DNA of 64,000 nt. Origin: Mycosarcoma maydis (Eukaryota; Basidiomycota; Ustilaginomycetes; Ustilaginales). The first letter of the stretch is position 1. Every line of letters starts with the position of its first letter. The DNA lies in the NCBI RefSeq assembly GCF_000328475.2, contig NC_026496.1, forward strand, positions 62,001 to 126,000, given 5' to 3'. Of the stretch, positions 10,396 through 20,117 are shown piece after piece. A program made the translations under genes and the position numbers. The notes below the pieces were generated by a model that worked only from the letters and a program-made list of their open reading frames with translations, was not told the DNA's origin and made no database searches.

Positions 10396-11748
10396 CTACA
10401 ACCTCCAGCGCTTGCCCACGTCCAAGCCGTCCTGTAAGCCGTCTTGAAACCCGAGCGCGGCTGGCGGCTTAACCTCGGCCTCTTTCGCATCGCCTCTTCG
10501 CTCTTGCTTGTCGTCCGACAGCTTGGGCACGTCCAACCCCCGGCCTTGGCGGTCTACCTCCATGAAATTCGGTCTTAACCTTGTGATGCTCACGTATCCG
10601 TTCAAGATTGCCCATACGTCGGTCCCCTCTGGCAGCGTGGTTGGGCCCAAGAGTGACGCCATGTTGGGTGCGAAATGGAGCACGTTCTGCGGCTTGGGCG
10701 CGGTGGGCGGTTGCGGAGCGAGTGGCGCCGGGTACGTGGCTGTGGACTCGGCGGCGAACAGAGGGCCGTAGCGGTTCTCCCAGATGCGCGTCCAGATGAC
10801 TTGGGGTTGCGAGATGGTTTCGCACAGCGGAATGTTGATACTATAACATCCGACATCGGGTTCGTGTGCCCAGTTGTCGTAGAGTCGTTGTATGAGCGAG
10901 GCAGAGAGCTTGTTTGCCGTGGCGGCGATCTGACGTAGTTGTGCTGCGTCTAGACCGGGAGCACGTGATTTGGAACGATGCGCGAACGTGGGTGGGTTCG
11001 TGGTAAAGTGGCCGAACGAGACTGCGATGCTGCGTACGCCTGCGAGCGATGCAGCCATGGCAGCTCCCACTGTTCCGGAAGACAACGCAAACGCGGTTCC
11101 TGTATTGCGTCCGAAATTCGGGCCGGACACGACCAGATCAAACTGTGTCTTGGTCGACGCAGCCTTGTCGCGCTCCTCGGGCGTGTCTCCAAAAAAGGCA
11201 TTCTGGTTGAACAGTCCTGCATTGGATGCTGTCGTGGGAGACCCGTCGATGAGGATCCATTCGGCGATCTCACCGCGTTCGCGGTTGATTGGTCTGCGTG
11301 TCGCCGACCACGATTGCGGCGTGCCGCGATGCTTACCGTCGAAATTGCCCTTAATCGGATAGTAGTACCAGTAGGCAACCGGTCCTTGAAGCGAGAACTG
11401 CATCGAGCCCCACGACTTTTGGAACGACGGAAGAACCACGCTCACCTCCCAGCCGAGCGCACAGAGCTCCTCGTACAGCCCGAGCACGTGCGGAGACGAC
11501 GTGGAAGGCGGTCCGTCGTCGTTGACGAGCAGCACCTTGAGTCTCGCATTGGTCATGTTGTGCGTTGCCGGAGCGATCGACGGCGTGGTAGAATAGGAGG
11601 TGTCAGACAGCTCGTGATCGATGTAGATCCCGCCAGATGCGGGAGACGCCGCAGATCTCTTGTGTTGGCGGTAGAGGAGCACCGAGAGAAGAACAACGAG
11701 GCTTGAGGTCAGAAGCGTGTGCAGCGAGGGCGTGCGCAGATGCAGCAT
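10396..11748 (-). CDS. SurE-like 5'/3'-nucleotidase / acid phosphatase, membrane-anchored
   Basis: A 450-aa SurE-family phosphohydrolase. The metal-binding NDDG motif lies at about 76-79 (LLVNDDGPPS), and a second family block is VVSGPNFGRNTG, followed by SSGTVGAAMAASLAG. SurE enzymes release phosphate from nucleoside monophosphates and other phosphate esters with a divalent metal. A hydrophobic stretch at about 11-25 (TLLTSSLVVLLSVLLY) suggests a signal anchor, so the enzyme may face the ER/vacuole lumen or cell surface. The frame is open upstream to 11907, but the first 53 residues are unconvincing; starting at ATG 11748 puts the hydrophobic segment at the N-terminus. No TTL domain follows, unlike yeast Pby1. 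Confidence 0.82.
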   Translation of the reverse strand: MLHLRTPSLHTLLTSSLVVLLSVLLYRQHKRSAASPASGGIYIDHELSDTSYSTTPSIAPATHNMTNARLKVLLVNDDGPPSTSSPHVLGLYEELCALGWEVSVVLPSFQKSWGSMQFSLQGPVAYWYYYPIKGNFDGKHRGTPQSWSATRRPINRERGEIAEWILIDGSPTTASNAGLFNQNAFFGDTPEERDKAASTKTQFDLVVSGPNFGRNTGTAFALSSGTVGAAMAASLAGVRSIAVSFGHFTTNPPTFAHRSKSRAPGLDAAQLRQIAATANKLSASLIQRLYDNWAHEPDVGCYSINIPLCETISQPQVIWTRIWENRYGPLFAAESTATYPAPLAPQPPTAPKPQNVLHFAPNMASLLGPTTLPEGTDVWAILNGYVSITRLRPNFMEVDRQGRGLDVPKLSDDKQERRGDAKEAEVKPPAALGFQDGLQDGLDVGKRWRL

Positions 11749-12453
11749 GCAGATAGAGATGGTGTCGCGCAGCACAGTGTCTAAACTTCTAGTGAAAGCA
11801 GAGCAACGACCATGTGATGCTGGCCAAATTGTGAGGTTTATGTTGTCGCCTCTGTCTGCTCCTGGCTCGTTTGAGTTGCTCTTCAACATGCACCATGGCA
11901 TTACCACGTCGGCATTTCTCTGATGCCGTCGACCGAGCTACAGGCAACGGTCAGACGAAGCAAATCACGAACCTTGAATCTCGGCGCCGTCGCCCGTCGC
12001 CGTCGCACAAGCGGGCATTCTGCAAGAATGTGAGGTCGAAGGTGCTGACACTTGAAGTGGAGGGACACGGATGGACGAGATTCGCGATTTCAGCGACTTT
12101 GACTGTGGGACTTTGGCAATCACCTTGCACTTGCACTTTCACTTGCACGCATCCGTTATCCGTGATCCGTGATCCGTGATCCGTGATCTTGCTCGTGGCT
12201 TGGCATTCACGATTATTCATCCACACGATTCTGATTTGTGATTCAGCTTGGTGCTTGGCTTTGTTGATCACCATCTCAGCTTGAGCAAATCATCGCATTG
12301 CACCGATCGGTGTTCACAAGCATTTCTTGAGCGCATCTCGACAGCCTTACTCTTCCGGCTTGGATTGCTCTGGGCGTACGTGACAGACGCCATTATCTCT
12401 TGGAACTGTAGCCTCCCGCGCGTAGTCGAGGTGGGCCTTGCACATTATCCAGT
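11749..12453. other. Spacer upstream of SurE-like gene and of the ATPase tail frame
   Basis: About 0.7 kb. It holds the presumed SurE-gene promoter and a tandem 7-nt array (see 12151-12188). A possible 3' splice-site-like TTATCCAG lies at 12445-12452, just before the ATG of the + strand frame at 12454. Confidence 0.5.
12151..12188. repeat. Tandem 7-nt repeat, unit ATCCGTG
   Basis: Four exact tandem copies of ATCCGTG at 12158-12185, preceded by a near copy (ATCCGTT) at 12151. The unit is one base from the ATTCGTG/ATTCACG units found in other spacers. Confidence 0.9.
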
Positions 12454-13101
12454 ATGGCTACGTTGACGTACGCGGTATCTTCGCCTGCACACCTACACGG
12501 CGCGCATACACCCATTCACCCACGCGCGCCTACTGCGAATCTGGTTTCGGTCAAGGTGCTCGTTTCGCTGATTGGCCAAGTTGCCATCTGTGGAGGCTTC
12601 CAAATGTGGGCGTTTTTCTACGTACGATCACAACCGTGGTATACGCCGCCGGTGATCGATCCGGACGCTGAACTCAACTCGTCCAACGCCGAGAACTCGG
12701 CCGTTTTTCTCATCTCGAGCTTCCAATACACGATTGGCTGCCTTGTCTACACCACCGGTTATCCGTATCGCAAAAACCCTATCACCAACGTATGGCTCAT
12801 GGCCAGCGTCACCATCTTGCTCCTGTTCAGCTTGTACGCCCTATTCACCCCGCAAGGATTTGTCGCCGACATCCTCGGACTGGTACCCTTCCCGAGAAGC
12901 TTCCATGTCGTCCTCTTTCTAGCCGTCGTCATCAACACGGCACTCAGTTTCCTGTACGAATCCTTCCTCGCAAAGTACCTGGTCAAGTTCGTCAAAGCCC
13001 TCCAACGCTTCTCCAGACGTTCCAGGCGCTCCAAGAGAAAACATGCCAACAAGACCTACAAGGCCATAGAACGTAGCATGCAGAACGACGGAGATGCCTA
13101 G
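12454..13101 (+). CDS. Detached C-terminal segment (M7-M10) of a P5B-type ATPase, opposite strand to its body
   Basis: A 215-aa frame that reads as the last four transmembrane helices of a fungal P5B ATPase (Ypk9/ATP13A family). The family phrase RAPTANLVSVKVLVSLIGQ is at 24-42. Hydrophobic helices lie at about 34-57, 82-102, 113-131 and 149-168, and the C-terminus is basic. The ATPase body at 13306-17697 stops right after M6 and lacks exactly these helices, but it lies on the minus strand. The simplest reading is that a terminal segment of about 0.8 kb has been inverted, either in this genome or in the assembly. Residues 1-20 are not family-like and may be former intron or junction sequence. 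Whether this frame is expressed by itself is unknown; the ATG may be accidental. Confidence 0.75.
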   Translation: MATLTYAVSSPAHLHGAHTPIHPRAPTANLVSVKVLVSLIGQVAICGGFQMWAFFYVRSQPWYTPPVIDPDAELNSSNAENSAVFLISSFQYTIGCLVYTTGYPYRKNPITNVWLMASVTILLLFSLYALFTPQGFVADILGLVPFPRSFHVVLFLAVVINTALSFLYESFLAKYLVKFVKALQRFSRRSRRSKRKHANKTYKAIERSMQNDGDA

Positions 13102-13305
13102 ACATGCTATCCAGTACCCTTCCTTCTTGATACCTGCTTTTGCCAATGCTTTCCACTTGCGTATGCATCTCTGAGCCTGTCTCTGTATTTGTACCATCTT
13201 ATCAGTCACATTCAAACAATTGTGAAATGAAGTCGACGGTGTTCGAATCAAGCTACGGCTGTTGTACGGAATGACTTGTTTAAATCTCGGAAGGGAGGTG
13301 CGCGG

Positions 13306-16300
13306 CTACGGCGGGCCTGTGCGCGCCGAAAAGACGCTCAACAACAAAGCGGAGAAATCGGCCAGCATAAACTGGCCATCGGACAAGGAGCTTCCGATGG
13401 AATACATGAGGAGCACCGAGGAGAACTGGATGAGCGAGGTGAGACAGATGTAGCTGAAGCAGTTGAACGAGGTGACCAAGGCGGCGCGGCCTTCGGCGAT
13501 GGTGTCGAGCACGCACGAGATGTCGCCACGATTCGAGGTGAACGGAGCCGCCACGGAAGCCTCTGCTTCGGAAAGCGAAATGCCAATGTCGGCTGCTTTG
13601 AGCGCACCACAGTCGTTGGCTCCATCGCCGCAGAAGCCAACGCAGTAGTTGAGCGCTTGCAGCCGTTCCACCAGTTCGTGCTTCTCGTCTGGCGACATGC
13701 GCGCAAAGATGGTCCCCTTGATCAGCATCCGACGCACCGTCTCTACAGGCGCAAAATCGATCATCCACCGGAACACATCCCCGGTCAACGCCAGCTGATA
13801 ATCCTGGAAGTCAAACTCGTCCAGGTCCAACACATGCCGATCCACCTCCCTGGGCTGTAGATTATACGCGTCCAACTTGATCCGATCATCGTCCACACTG
13901 GACCAATCTATCACAGCACGCGCACTTCTCTGATCTCCCTCTACAAATGTCGGCATGAACACGTGAGCCGATTGTCCCACCATCCCGCACTCGCGCGCAA
14001 CGCTGATTGCCGTCCTCGGATTGTCGCCCGTCACCATCTTGGTCACGATGTTAGCGTTCTTGAGCACCTCGATCGCGGGTGCACTGCCATCCTTCAACTT
14101 GTTCTCAAAGATGATCAGTCCGAGGAAACGTAGTCCACTCTCGGCCTGCTCGCGACGCATGCGTTGCGCCTTGATCCAGCTCATGCCCGCCATCGACTTG
14201 CCAGCGCATGCAATCACACGGTAGCCGTGCTTGGTGTAGTACGAGAGCAGGTCGTCATAATCGGCTGGGAACGTGTCCTTGTCGCAGATATCCGCCATCA
14301 CTTCGGGTGCGCCTTTGACAAACACCTCCATCGACTGCGATTTGAGCCGCTTAACGATCACCGACATTCGCCGGAGCGACGATACGAACTCGAACGTGCG
14401 CAACACTCCGAGTTCCAGAAAATGTGCATGACGTCCAGACTTGATCGCGTCTTGCACCTCGAAAGCCTGTCCACCAGGTGGACGAACGACGGTCTGCACC
14501 AATGCTGGGGGTCGTTCCGTAAGCTTCGATTTGCCGTTCTTAGCTGTGCCGGACTTGGTGGTCGCTTTCGCCGAACGATCTTTGCCTTCGTCCAGCGTCC
14601 AGCCAGTGTACTCGAACATCTTGACGTCGAGCGGATCACCGATCACCTCTCCATCCACCACTTTCAGCGAATGGCACGTTGCCAGCGCGTACAGCAAGGG
14701 CATCTTGCGTGCATCCGTATCCGTCTTGCCACCCGCACCCACCGGCATCTCGTCAACCGTCTCGTGCAGTTCGCTGAATCTACCTGCCTTGAGATCGATC
14801 GTGCGCGTTCCGAGCACGTCGAGCCCTTCCGCGGTCAACGTACCCGTCTTGTCAAATGCAAAGACATCCACTTTGCCTCCAATAATGACGCGATTGGGCG
14901 AGATGCAAAATATGCCAACTTTGCGCAAACGATTGATGGCAAACGAAATGCCAATCGACATGGTTGCCGGCAGAGCAGGCGGCACAACGACCGTGATCAA
15001 ATCGAGTGCACGGATAACAATCGTGTGCCAAGCAATGCCCATCTTGACAAAGTTGACCGCGGCAAAGGTAAATCCAATACCAGCAATCATGGCGAGGAAG
15101 CCAATGAAGCGGAACGAATCGCGGTAGAATTTGAAGCCCATCGGTTTGGGGAACAACATGCTACGAACCAGAGCACCTTTGGTGGTATTGAAACCGGTGC
15201 GAACCACCATGGCCTTTGCACCGGCTTCGGTTTCGTCCGTCGAACCGCTTCCGCGAATACGGATGATGCGCGTGCCAGAGAAAAGGAAATGCTTTGCCAG
15301 ATCAGCAGTCACATCAGTACCGGCTGCATGAAGACCGACCATGCTGGGCGTGGTGAGCGGCACCTTGCTCACGGGAACACTCTCGCCTGTGAGCATACTC
15401 TCGTTGACGATGGCATCGCCGCTGAGCAAGACACTGTCGGCGGGAAACAGTAGCAGACCCGGCTCGGCCACATCGTACACATCACCGGGTACCAAGTCAT
15501 TCGAGTCGAGCACCTGCCAGTTGCCGTCGCGCAGCACCCGCACATCGCACGAGAAGCGACTCATTTCGCGCATCCGATTGACCGTCTGGCGCGTTTCGAC
15601 GAGCGTCGTGAAGATCGAGACGAGCGAGATGACGGCAATGCAAAAAGCGTAGTAGTAATAGTTGTCGAACGACCACAGGATGATCGAGACAATCTGAAAC
15701 ATGTAGAAAGGATGCAGCACCTCGTCCACGAGAAGTTGCCATGTGGATTTCGCCTGGATCTCGATGGCGTTCTTGCCAAACACGATGGTGCGGTCCTTCT
15801 CGGCGTCCCAGCTAATACCGTTGTTGATGGCGGCGAGCGAGGTCCACAGCGGATCTCTCCAATCCTTGACCATGCGCAAACGACCGCTAGGTGGATGCAG
15901 CGCATAGCGCGTGTAGCGGTGATCGAAGAAGGTGAGGTCCATGAGCTGCTCGGTATGAACGCCGGAAAGCATGCCGAGGCCGCCAGCCCCTGACGTGTCG
16001 CCTGGGTTGCCGGTGGCGTTGGTGCCGTTTGCAGAAACTCCGCCGTTGATGATGCTGCTCTTTGCAGAAGCGGTCTTGGAAGGTGCGTTGCTTTTGTTGA
16101 CCAGTTCAGGCGGGAGGTTGATGGTGGGCATCGATTGCGCCTCTGCTTGAGTAGCGGGTGGTTCGCGAGAAGAGTGCGGAAAGACGGTGGCGAGGGGGCG
16201 TGCATATGGAACCGTTGTCGTTTTTTCCTTGTGAAGGTCTCCCCACTGGTTTTCGACCATGATAAAGTCGGCCTTTTCGAACTCGACCTCCTTGCAGACG

Positions 16301-17697
16301 TACTTGAGACGAAAGCGAGGTAGCCATCGTCCGATCAAATAGACAATGCCAAGTGTCAAGCAGCAGACAATCGAGTAGATGATCTGGTTGCCTACGAGCG
16401 TCCTGTAGCCGGTGAAGCGGATGAGGGTATCCTCCTCGGTCAAGTAGACCTGCTGTCGGCTCTTGGAGGCCTTGTCAAGGTAGCTCATTTCCTTTCTCGC
16501 TTGTGCAGCGCTGGCACTCGAGTTTTGTAGGCGTGCCTGAGAGTTGTGTCTCAGGTCGGCCTCGGAGCGGCCGAATCCGGAGGCTACTCCTTCTTCTAGA
16601 TCTCGACCAGCAAGCTCGGCGTCCAGTTGGTCCTCGGGAGGATGGTCGGTTGAGTAGCGCGTGTCGCCAAATACGGGATCGACTGCGCCACTGAGGGGGC
16701 CGAAAGCGGAAGGAAGAATGCCATTCCGGTTCGACGCATCGTCGTCCGAGGATCGGTATGAATCGTCATCGTCGTCTTCGTCGTCAAAGCCGTAGTCGTC
16801 GTCGCTCCAACCTCGGCTGTTGTCGTATTCTTCGTCTTGATCATCCTCATCCGGGCGTGCGTCTGACCTGCCAGTGCGCGAGGAGATGGCGGAGCCTGAT
16901 GAACGTCTGCGGGAGAGAAGAGGCCGAGAAAAAGAGCGGCGGCTGCGGGCATCGTCGTTGTCATCGTCGGCCCGATCGCCACGAATCGAGGCGAGGATGG
17001 AGCCAAGCATGCCCTTTGGCTGGCTGGAGCCGGTCAGGTCGGAATCCTCGGGAACGCGCTTCCTGCGACCAAGATGGTAGGTGCTGCCACTGCGCTGGCT
17101 TGCGGGCTTGCGGCGGCCGGCCACCGAGTCTGGGGAGACGCTGCGATCGCTGGATAAGGTGATGGCTTCACTCTGGTCGCTCTGTGCAGAAGCACTGGAA
17201 AGCTTACGCGTACGTCGTGGTGAGCGGCCTTCCATGGAGATGCGACGGCGGGAGCTTCGAGAGGTTCGACGACCGAGCTCGGGCCTTGCCATCTCGTGAC
17301 GCATACTGCTGACCGAACTGGGAACAGCGCCAGCGCCGGGACCATCAAAGATGCTGCCTCCTTCATCGTAGCTACCAACCTGGCTATCTCGTCGACGCCT
17401 TGAACCGATCTCGACGCCGCCAGCTGCAGTGGCATCGTTGGAAGCATCGAGTTCGGCTTGTTGTTGAGACTGGGCCCACTCGATGGCCTCGCGTGCTTCC
17501 TGGTCGTCAAAGTAGGGCGACGGGGCAAAGTCGACGAGAGACGATCCGTCAACTGACTCTTGCTGTGTTGGCTCGGACTCAAGCTTCTTAGGTGGCAGCT
17601 GAAAGGGAGCCTGGTATTCGTCGGCAGCTACCTCGAATGGCTGTTTGGACTTAGATGAGCTCTGACCACTGCGGCGCGGGCGGTCTGGTTCGGCCAT
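13306..17697 (-). CDS. YPK9: P5B-type cation-transporting ATPase (Ypk9/ATP13A2-like), lacking its last four helices
   Basis: A 1463-aa P-type ATPase of subfamily P5B, which acts in the vacuole/lysosome membrane in polyamine and cation handling. Visible parts in order: a long polar, acidic N-terminal region (about 1-420), family N-terminal helices (about 450-500), TGES of the actuator domain (about 771), PPALPATMSIG of M4, the phosphorylation motif DKTGTL near 949, and the hinge motif GDGANDCGALKAADIG near 1355. M5 and M6 follow, and the frame ends ...SARTGPP at a TAG at 13306-13308. Normal family members carry four more helices. Those residues are found on the + strand at 12454-13101, so the gene appears split by an inversion. 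I start at ATG 17697 (MAEPDR); the 100 residues upstream in frame contain spacer-repeat translation. Without M7-M10 the pump would probably be inactive. Confidence 0.88.
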   Translation of the reverse strand: MAEPDRPRRSGQSSSKSKQPFEVAADEYQAPFQLPPKKLESEPTQQESVDGSSLVDFAPSPYFDDQEAREAIEWAQSQQQAELDASNDATAAGGVEIGSRRRRDSQVGSYDEGGSIFDGPGAGAVPSSVSSMRHEMARPELGRRTSRSSRRRISMEGRSPRRTRKLSSASAQSDQSEAITLSSDRSVSPDSVAGRRKPASQRSGSTYHLGRRKRVPEDSDLTGSSQPKGMLGSILASIRGDRADDDNDDARSRRSFSRPLLSRRRSSGSAISSRTGRSDARPDEDDQDEEYDNSRGWSDDDYGFDDEDDDDDSYRSSDDDASNRNGILPSAFGPLSGAVDPVFGDTRYSTDHPPEDQLDAELAGRDLEEGVASGFGRSEADLRHNSQARLQNSSASAAQARKEMSYLDKASKSRQQVYLTEEDTLIRFTGYRTLVGNQIIYSIVCCLTLGIVYLIGRWLPRFRLKYVCKEVEFEKADFIMVENQWGDLHKEKTTTVPYARPLATVFPHSSREPPATQAEAQSMPTINLPPELVNKSNAPSKTASAKSSIINGGVSANGTNATGNPGDTSGAGGLGMLSGVHTEQLMDLTFFDHRYTRYALHPPSGRLRMVKDWRDPLWTSLAAINNGISWDAEKDRTIVFGKNAIEIQAKSTWQLLVDEVLHPFYMFQIVSIILWSFDNYYYYAFCIAVISLVSIFTTLVETRQTVNRMREMSRFSCDVRVLRDGNWQVLDSNDLVPGDVYDVAEPGLLLFPADSVLLSGDAIVNESMLTGESVPVSKVPLTTPSMVGLHAAGTDVTADLAKHFLFSGTRIIRIRGSGSTDETEAGAKAMVVRTGFNTTKGALVRSMLFPKPMGFKFYRDSFRFIGFLAMIAGIGFTFAAVNFVKMGIAWHTIVIRALDLITVVVPPALPATMSIGISFAINRLRKVGIFCISPNRVIIGGKVDVFAFDKTGTLTAEGLDVLGTRTIDLKAGRFSELHETVDEMPVGAGGKTDTDARKMPLLYALATCHSLKVVDGEVIGDPLDVKMFEYTGWTLDEGKDRSAKATTKSGTAKNGKSKLTERPPALVQTVVRPPGGQAFEVQDAIKSGRHAHFLELGVLRTFEFVSSLRRMSVIVKRLKSQSMEVFVKGAPEVMADICDKDTFPADYDDLLSYYTKHGYRVIACAGKSMAGMSWIKAQRMRREQAESGLRFLGLIIFENKLKDGSAPAIEVLKNANIVTKMVTGDNPRTAISVARECGMVGQSAHVFMPTFVEGDQRSARAVIDWSSVDDDRIKLDAYNLQPREVDRHVLDLDEFDFQDYQLALTGDVFRWMIDFAPVETVRRMLIKGTIFARMSPDEKHELVERLQALNYCVGFCGDGANDCGALKAADIGISLSEAEASVAAPFTSNRGDISCVLDTIAEGRAALVTSFNCFSYICLTSLIQFSSVLLMYSIGSSLSDGQFMLADFSALLLSVFSARTGPP

Positions 17698-18374
17698 GTT
17701 GGTTAGTTGTGCGTAGGAGAGCACAGTACCGCTGAAGCAAGCGAATTGCTGCTGACGCGGATGGCGAGAATCCAAGACAGCTGATGAGAAAGGGTATCGG
17801 ATGAGGCAGAAGCAAGTCAGAACAAACGAGACGTGATTCACGAGATTCGTGATTTGTGATTCGTGATTGACAGGTGAATTCACGATTTGTAGTGTGCGAG
17901 TGAGGGTGGCGCGAGGCTGCTTTCCCCTTTCGTCTTTCTCGCTTGGCGCTTCTGATTCGTGATTCCTGTGATTCACGATTTGTACACAGCGCAGCACAGT
18001 GACGGAGTGGGGCCAAGAAAATCCGCTCAGAAATGCGGCAAAAGCCTGCCTCCACTACCCATGAATCACGAATGACTTGGTGACTTTCCTTCAGTCGTGA
18101 GTGAGAGAGCACAAGCAAGTCGTGAGTGATACATGAGTATTGGAACATTAATCCTACAGTCACGAGTGAGCCTTACAACGGCGCGATGGATCGCCTGTAG
18201 CCAGCCACATCTGGATCGATCGCTGATCTGGCATACACGTTCCATGCCGAAACACGAAAGGATCCATTGCAGCGTGGAACAAGTCTATCCACGTCAACTT
18301 GGCCCAGGAAACAAACGAGCCATGTAGCTACAGCGTGCGTATGCAGTCGGTACAAGTAGTAGTAGAGCGCTCGC
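17698..18374. other. Spacer between ATPase start and permease 3' end
   Basis: About 0.68 kb containing the ATPase promoter. A cluster of the spacer motif (GATTCACGAGATTCGTGATT-like) lies at about 17832-17890, with further copies at 17950-17985. No gene seen. Confidence 0.55.
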
Positions 18375-20117
18375 TCAGTCCCAGATCCAGCTGATGAATT
18401 TCAACCAGCTCCTGTTGCGCTTGAGAGCAGCTTGGGCTTGCTCTTCCAATCTCGCCTGCTCGGCACGCTCTTTGGCCTGTTGGATCGCCTCTCGCAACGC
18501 CACCTCCTCGAGCTTGACCCACTTGGTTTTCTTAAACAGCTTCCAGCCGAGGAAGAATGCGATGACGAGCGGGATATCGAGGTAGCTCGAGACAAAGCTG
18601 TTGGCATTCCACCTTCCAGAGGTAAATACGGCGAAGCCACCAGTGAAGAGAATGAGGAGGCACATGCCGAGCGCGACATAGCTCGAGTACAACGTCCATC
18701 CGTTGTTCCATGGAAGCTCCGAGGCCGGGATGCCCTGTCGTCGTAACGCCGTCTTGAGTCGGATGTGGTTGAGCAGCACCGTGGACCACGAAACCAGCAC
18801 GCCGGCGGCAGTCAAGCTGACGAACCAATAGAACACGGTCAGCGCCCCAGACGACAGCGACATGAAGCTGAGGAACATAAACGCGGTGAAGAAGAGAACG
18901 CAGTAGATCGGAATACCCCACGAGGTGGTACGTAGGAAGAAGCGAGGCGCTTGACGCTTGAGTGCTAAACCATACAACACACGCGTTCCGGCCAGCAGAG
19001 CCTGGTTTGACGACGACCAAGCTGATGTAATCACGATCGCGTTGATCACAGAACCGACTGCCGAGTAGCCTGCCGTCGAGGCGGCAATCACAAACGGAGA
19101 CTGAGCAGCTGTACCCGACTCATCGTTGAGCCGAGGATCATCCGAAGATACCAGCATTCCAACCACCAGCACGGCGAGCATGTAAAAAAGGGCGATACGG
19201 AAGAACACCCTCTTGCACGCCCGCGGGATGGCGCGGCCAGGGTTTTGTGTTTCAGCCGCTGCCATGGCCAAACTCTCGACGCCTGCGAACGAATAGACGG
19301 CGGATGTCAAGCAAGCGTACGTTCCCAAAAACTTTCCCCATGCGCCTGTTCCAATGTACTCGACAAACGGACCTGGAGTGTCCCAGTAGCGGAAGCCGAT
19401 GCGCTCGACTCCTGGGATTCCGCCCAGGTTGACAACCAAGCCAAAGATGATAAGGAACACCACCGTCAGCAGCTTGAGCGAGGCGAATGCGAATTCCACT
19501 TCTCCGTAGGCGCGCACAAAGACGACACCGATGACGAATGTAAGCACGATAAAGATCATGATCCACAGCGACGAGTTGATGTCGGTCCAAAATTGGAACA
19601 AAACGCAGATGGCCGAGATCTCGGAAGGGATCGAAAGAATGTTTCCGTAGACGATGTTCCAGCCGACAGCAAAACCCCACGCAGGATCGAGGAGGTAGTC
19701 GGCGTGACGAACGAACGAGCCGGTGACAGGAAGTAATGCCGATACTTCACCCAGAGCGAACTGCACAGCGCAGACGATGGCTCCCACCACAGCGTAGCCG
19801 ATAAGAGCGCCAAGGGGGCCTGCCGTTTGGATTGACCCGCCGAGCGAGAGAAAGAGACCGGTACCGATGGAACCCGCCAATGCGATCATCGAGAGGTGGC
19901 GTTGTTCCAGGCCTTGCTTGAGATGCGCACGCTCGGTGTGTGTGACACCGACTTGGAGCTGGCCATCCGAGCGAGTGGTGGTGTGCATTGGCTTGTCCAT
20001 CGATGCGCCGTCCTCTTCAGCCGCTCGCAGCTTATCGTTGTGCGTCGCTTCCATCGACGAACTCGAGCGGTCGAGAGCGACATGCTGCGGGTTCGACATG
20101 GTTTGGCGTTCAGACAT
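18375..20117 (-). CDS. Amino-acid permease (yeast amino-acid transporter family)
   Basis: A 580-aa plasma-membrane amino-acid/proton symporter. The N-terminal signature is typical: LKQGLEQRHLSMIALAGSIG then GTGLFLSLGG, followed by about twelve hydrophobic helices including ALGEVSALLPVTGSF and AGVESLAMAAAETQNPGRAI (central consensus of the APC/YAT family). A polar N-terminal tail of about 75 residues and a charged C-terminal tail (EEVALREAIQQAKERAEQAR) are cytosolic and probably regulatory. The open frame begins at a GTG at 20123; the first ATG is at 20117 (MSERQT). Substrate range cannot be read from sequence. Confidence 0.9.
   Translation of the reverse strand: MSERQTMSNPQHVALDRSSSSMEATHNDKLRAAEEDGASMDKPMHTTTRSDGQLQVGVTHTERAHLKQGLEQRHLSMIALAGSIGTGLFLSLGGSIQTAGPLGALIGYAVVGAIVCAVQFALGEVSALLPVTGSFVRHADYLLDPAWGFAVGWNIVYGNILSIPSEISAICVLFQFWTDINSSLWIMIFIVLTFVIGVVFVRAYGEVEFAFASLKLLTVVFLIIFGLVVNLGGIPGVERIGFRYWDTPGPFVEYIGTGAWGKFLGTYACLTSAVYSFAGVESLAMAAAETQNPGRAIPRACKRVFFRIALFYMLAVLVVGMLVSSDDPRLNDESGTAAQSPFVIAASTAGYSAVGSVINAIVITSAWSSSNQALLAGTRVLYGLALKRQAPRFFLRTTSWGIPIYCVLFFTAFMFLSFMSLSSGALTVFYWFVSLTAAGVLVSWSTVLLNHIRLKTALRRQGIPASELPWNNGWTLYSSYVALGMCLLILFTGGFAVFTSGRWNANSFVSSYLDIPLVIAFFLGWKLFKKTKWVKLEEVALREAIQQAKERAEQARLEEQAQAALKRNRSWLKFISWIWD

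Noticed and set aside
14164..15453. 429-aa frame on the + strand inside the ATPase
   Set aside because: Antisense shadow of the ATPase coding region; Arg/His-rich with no domain.
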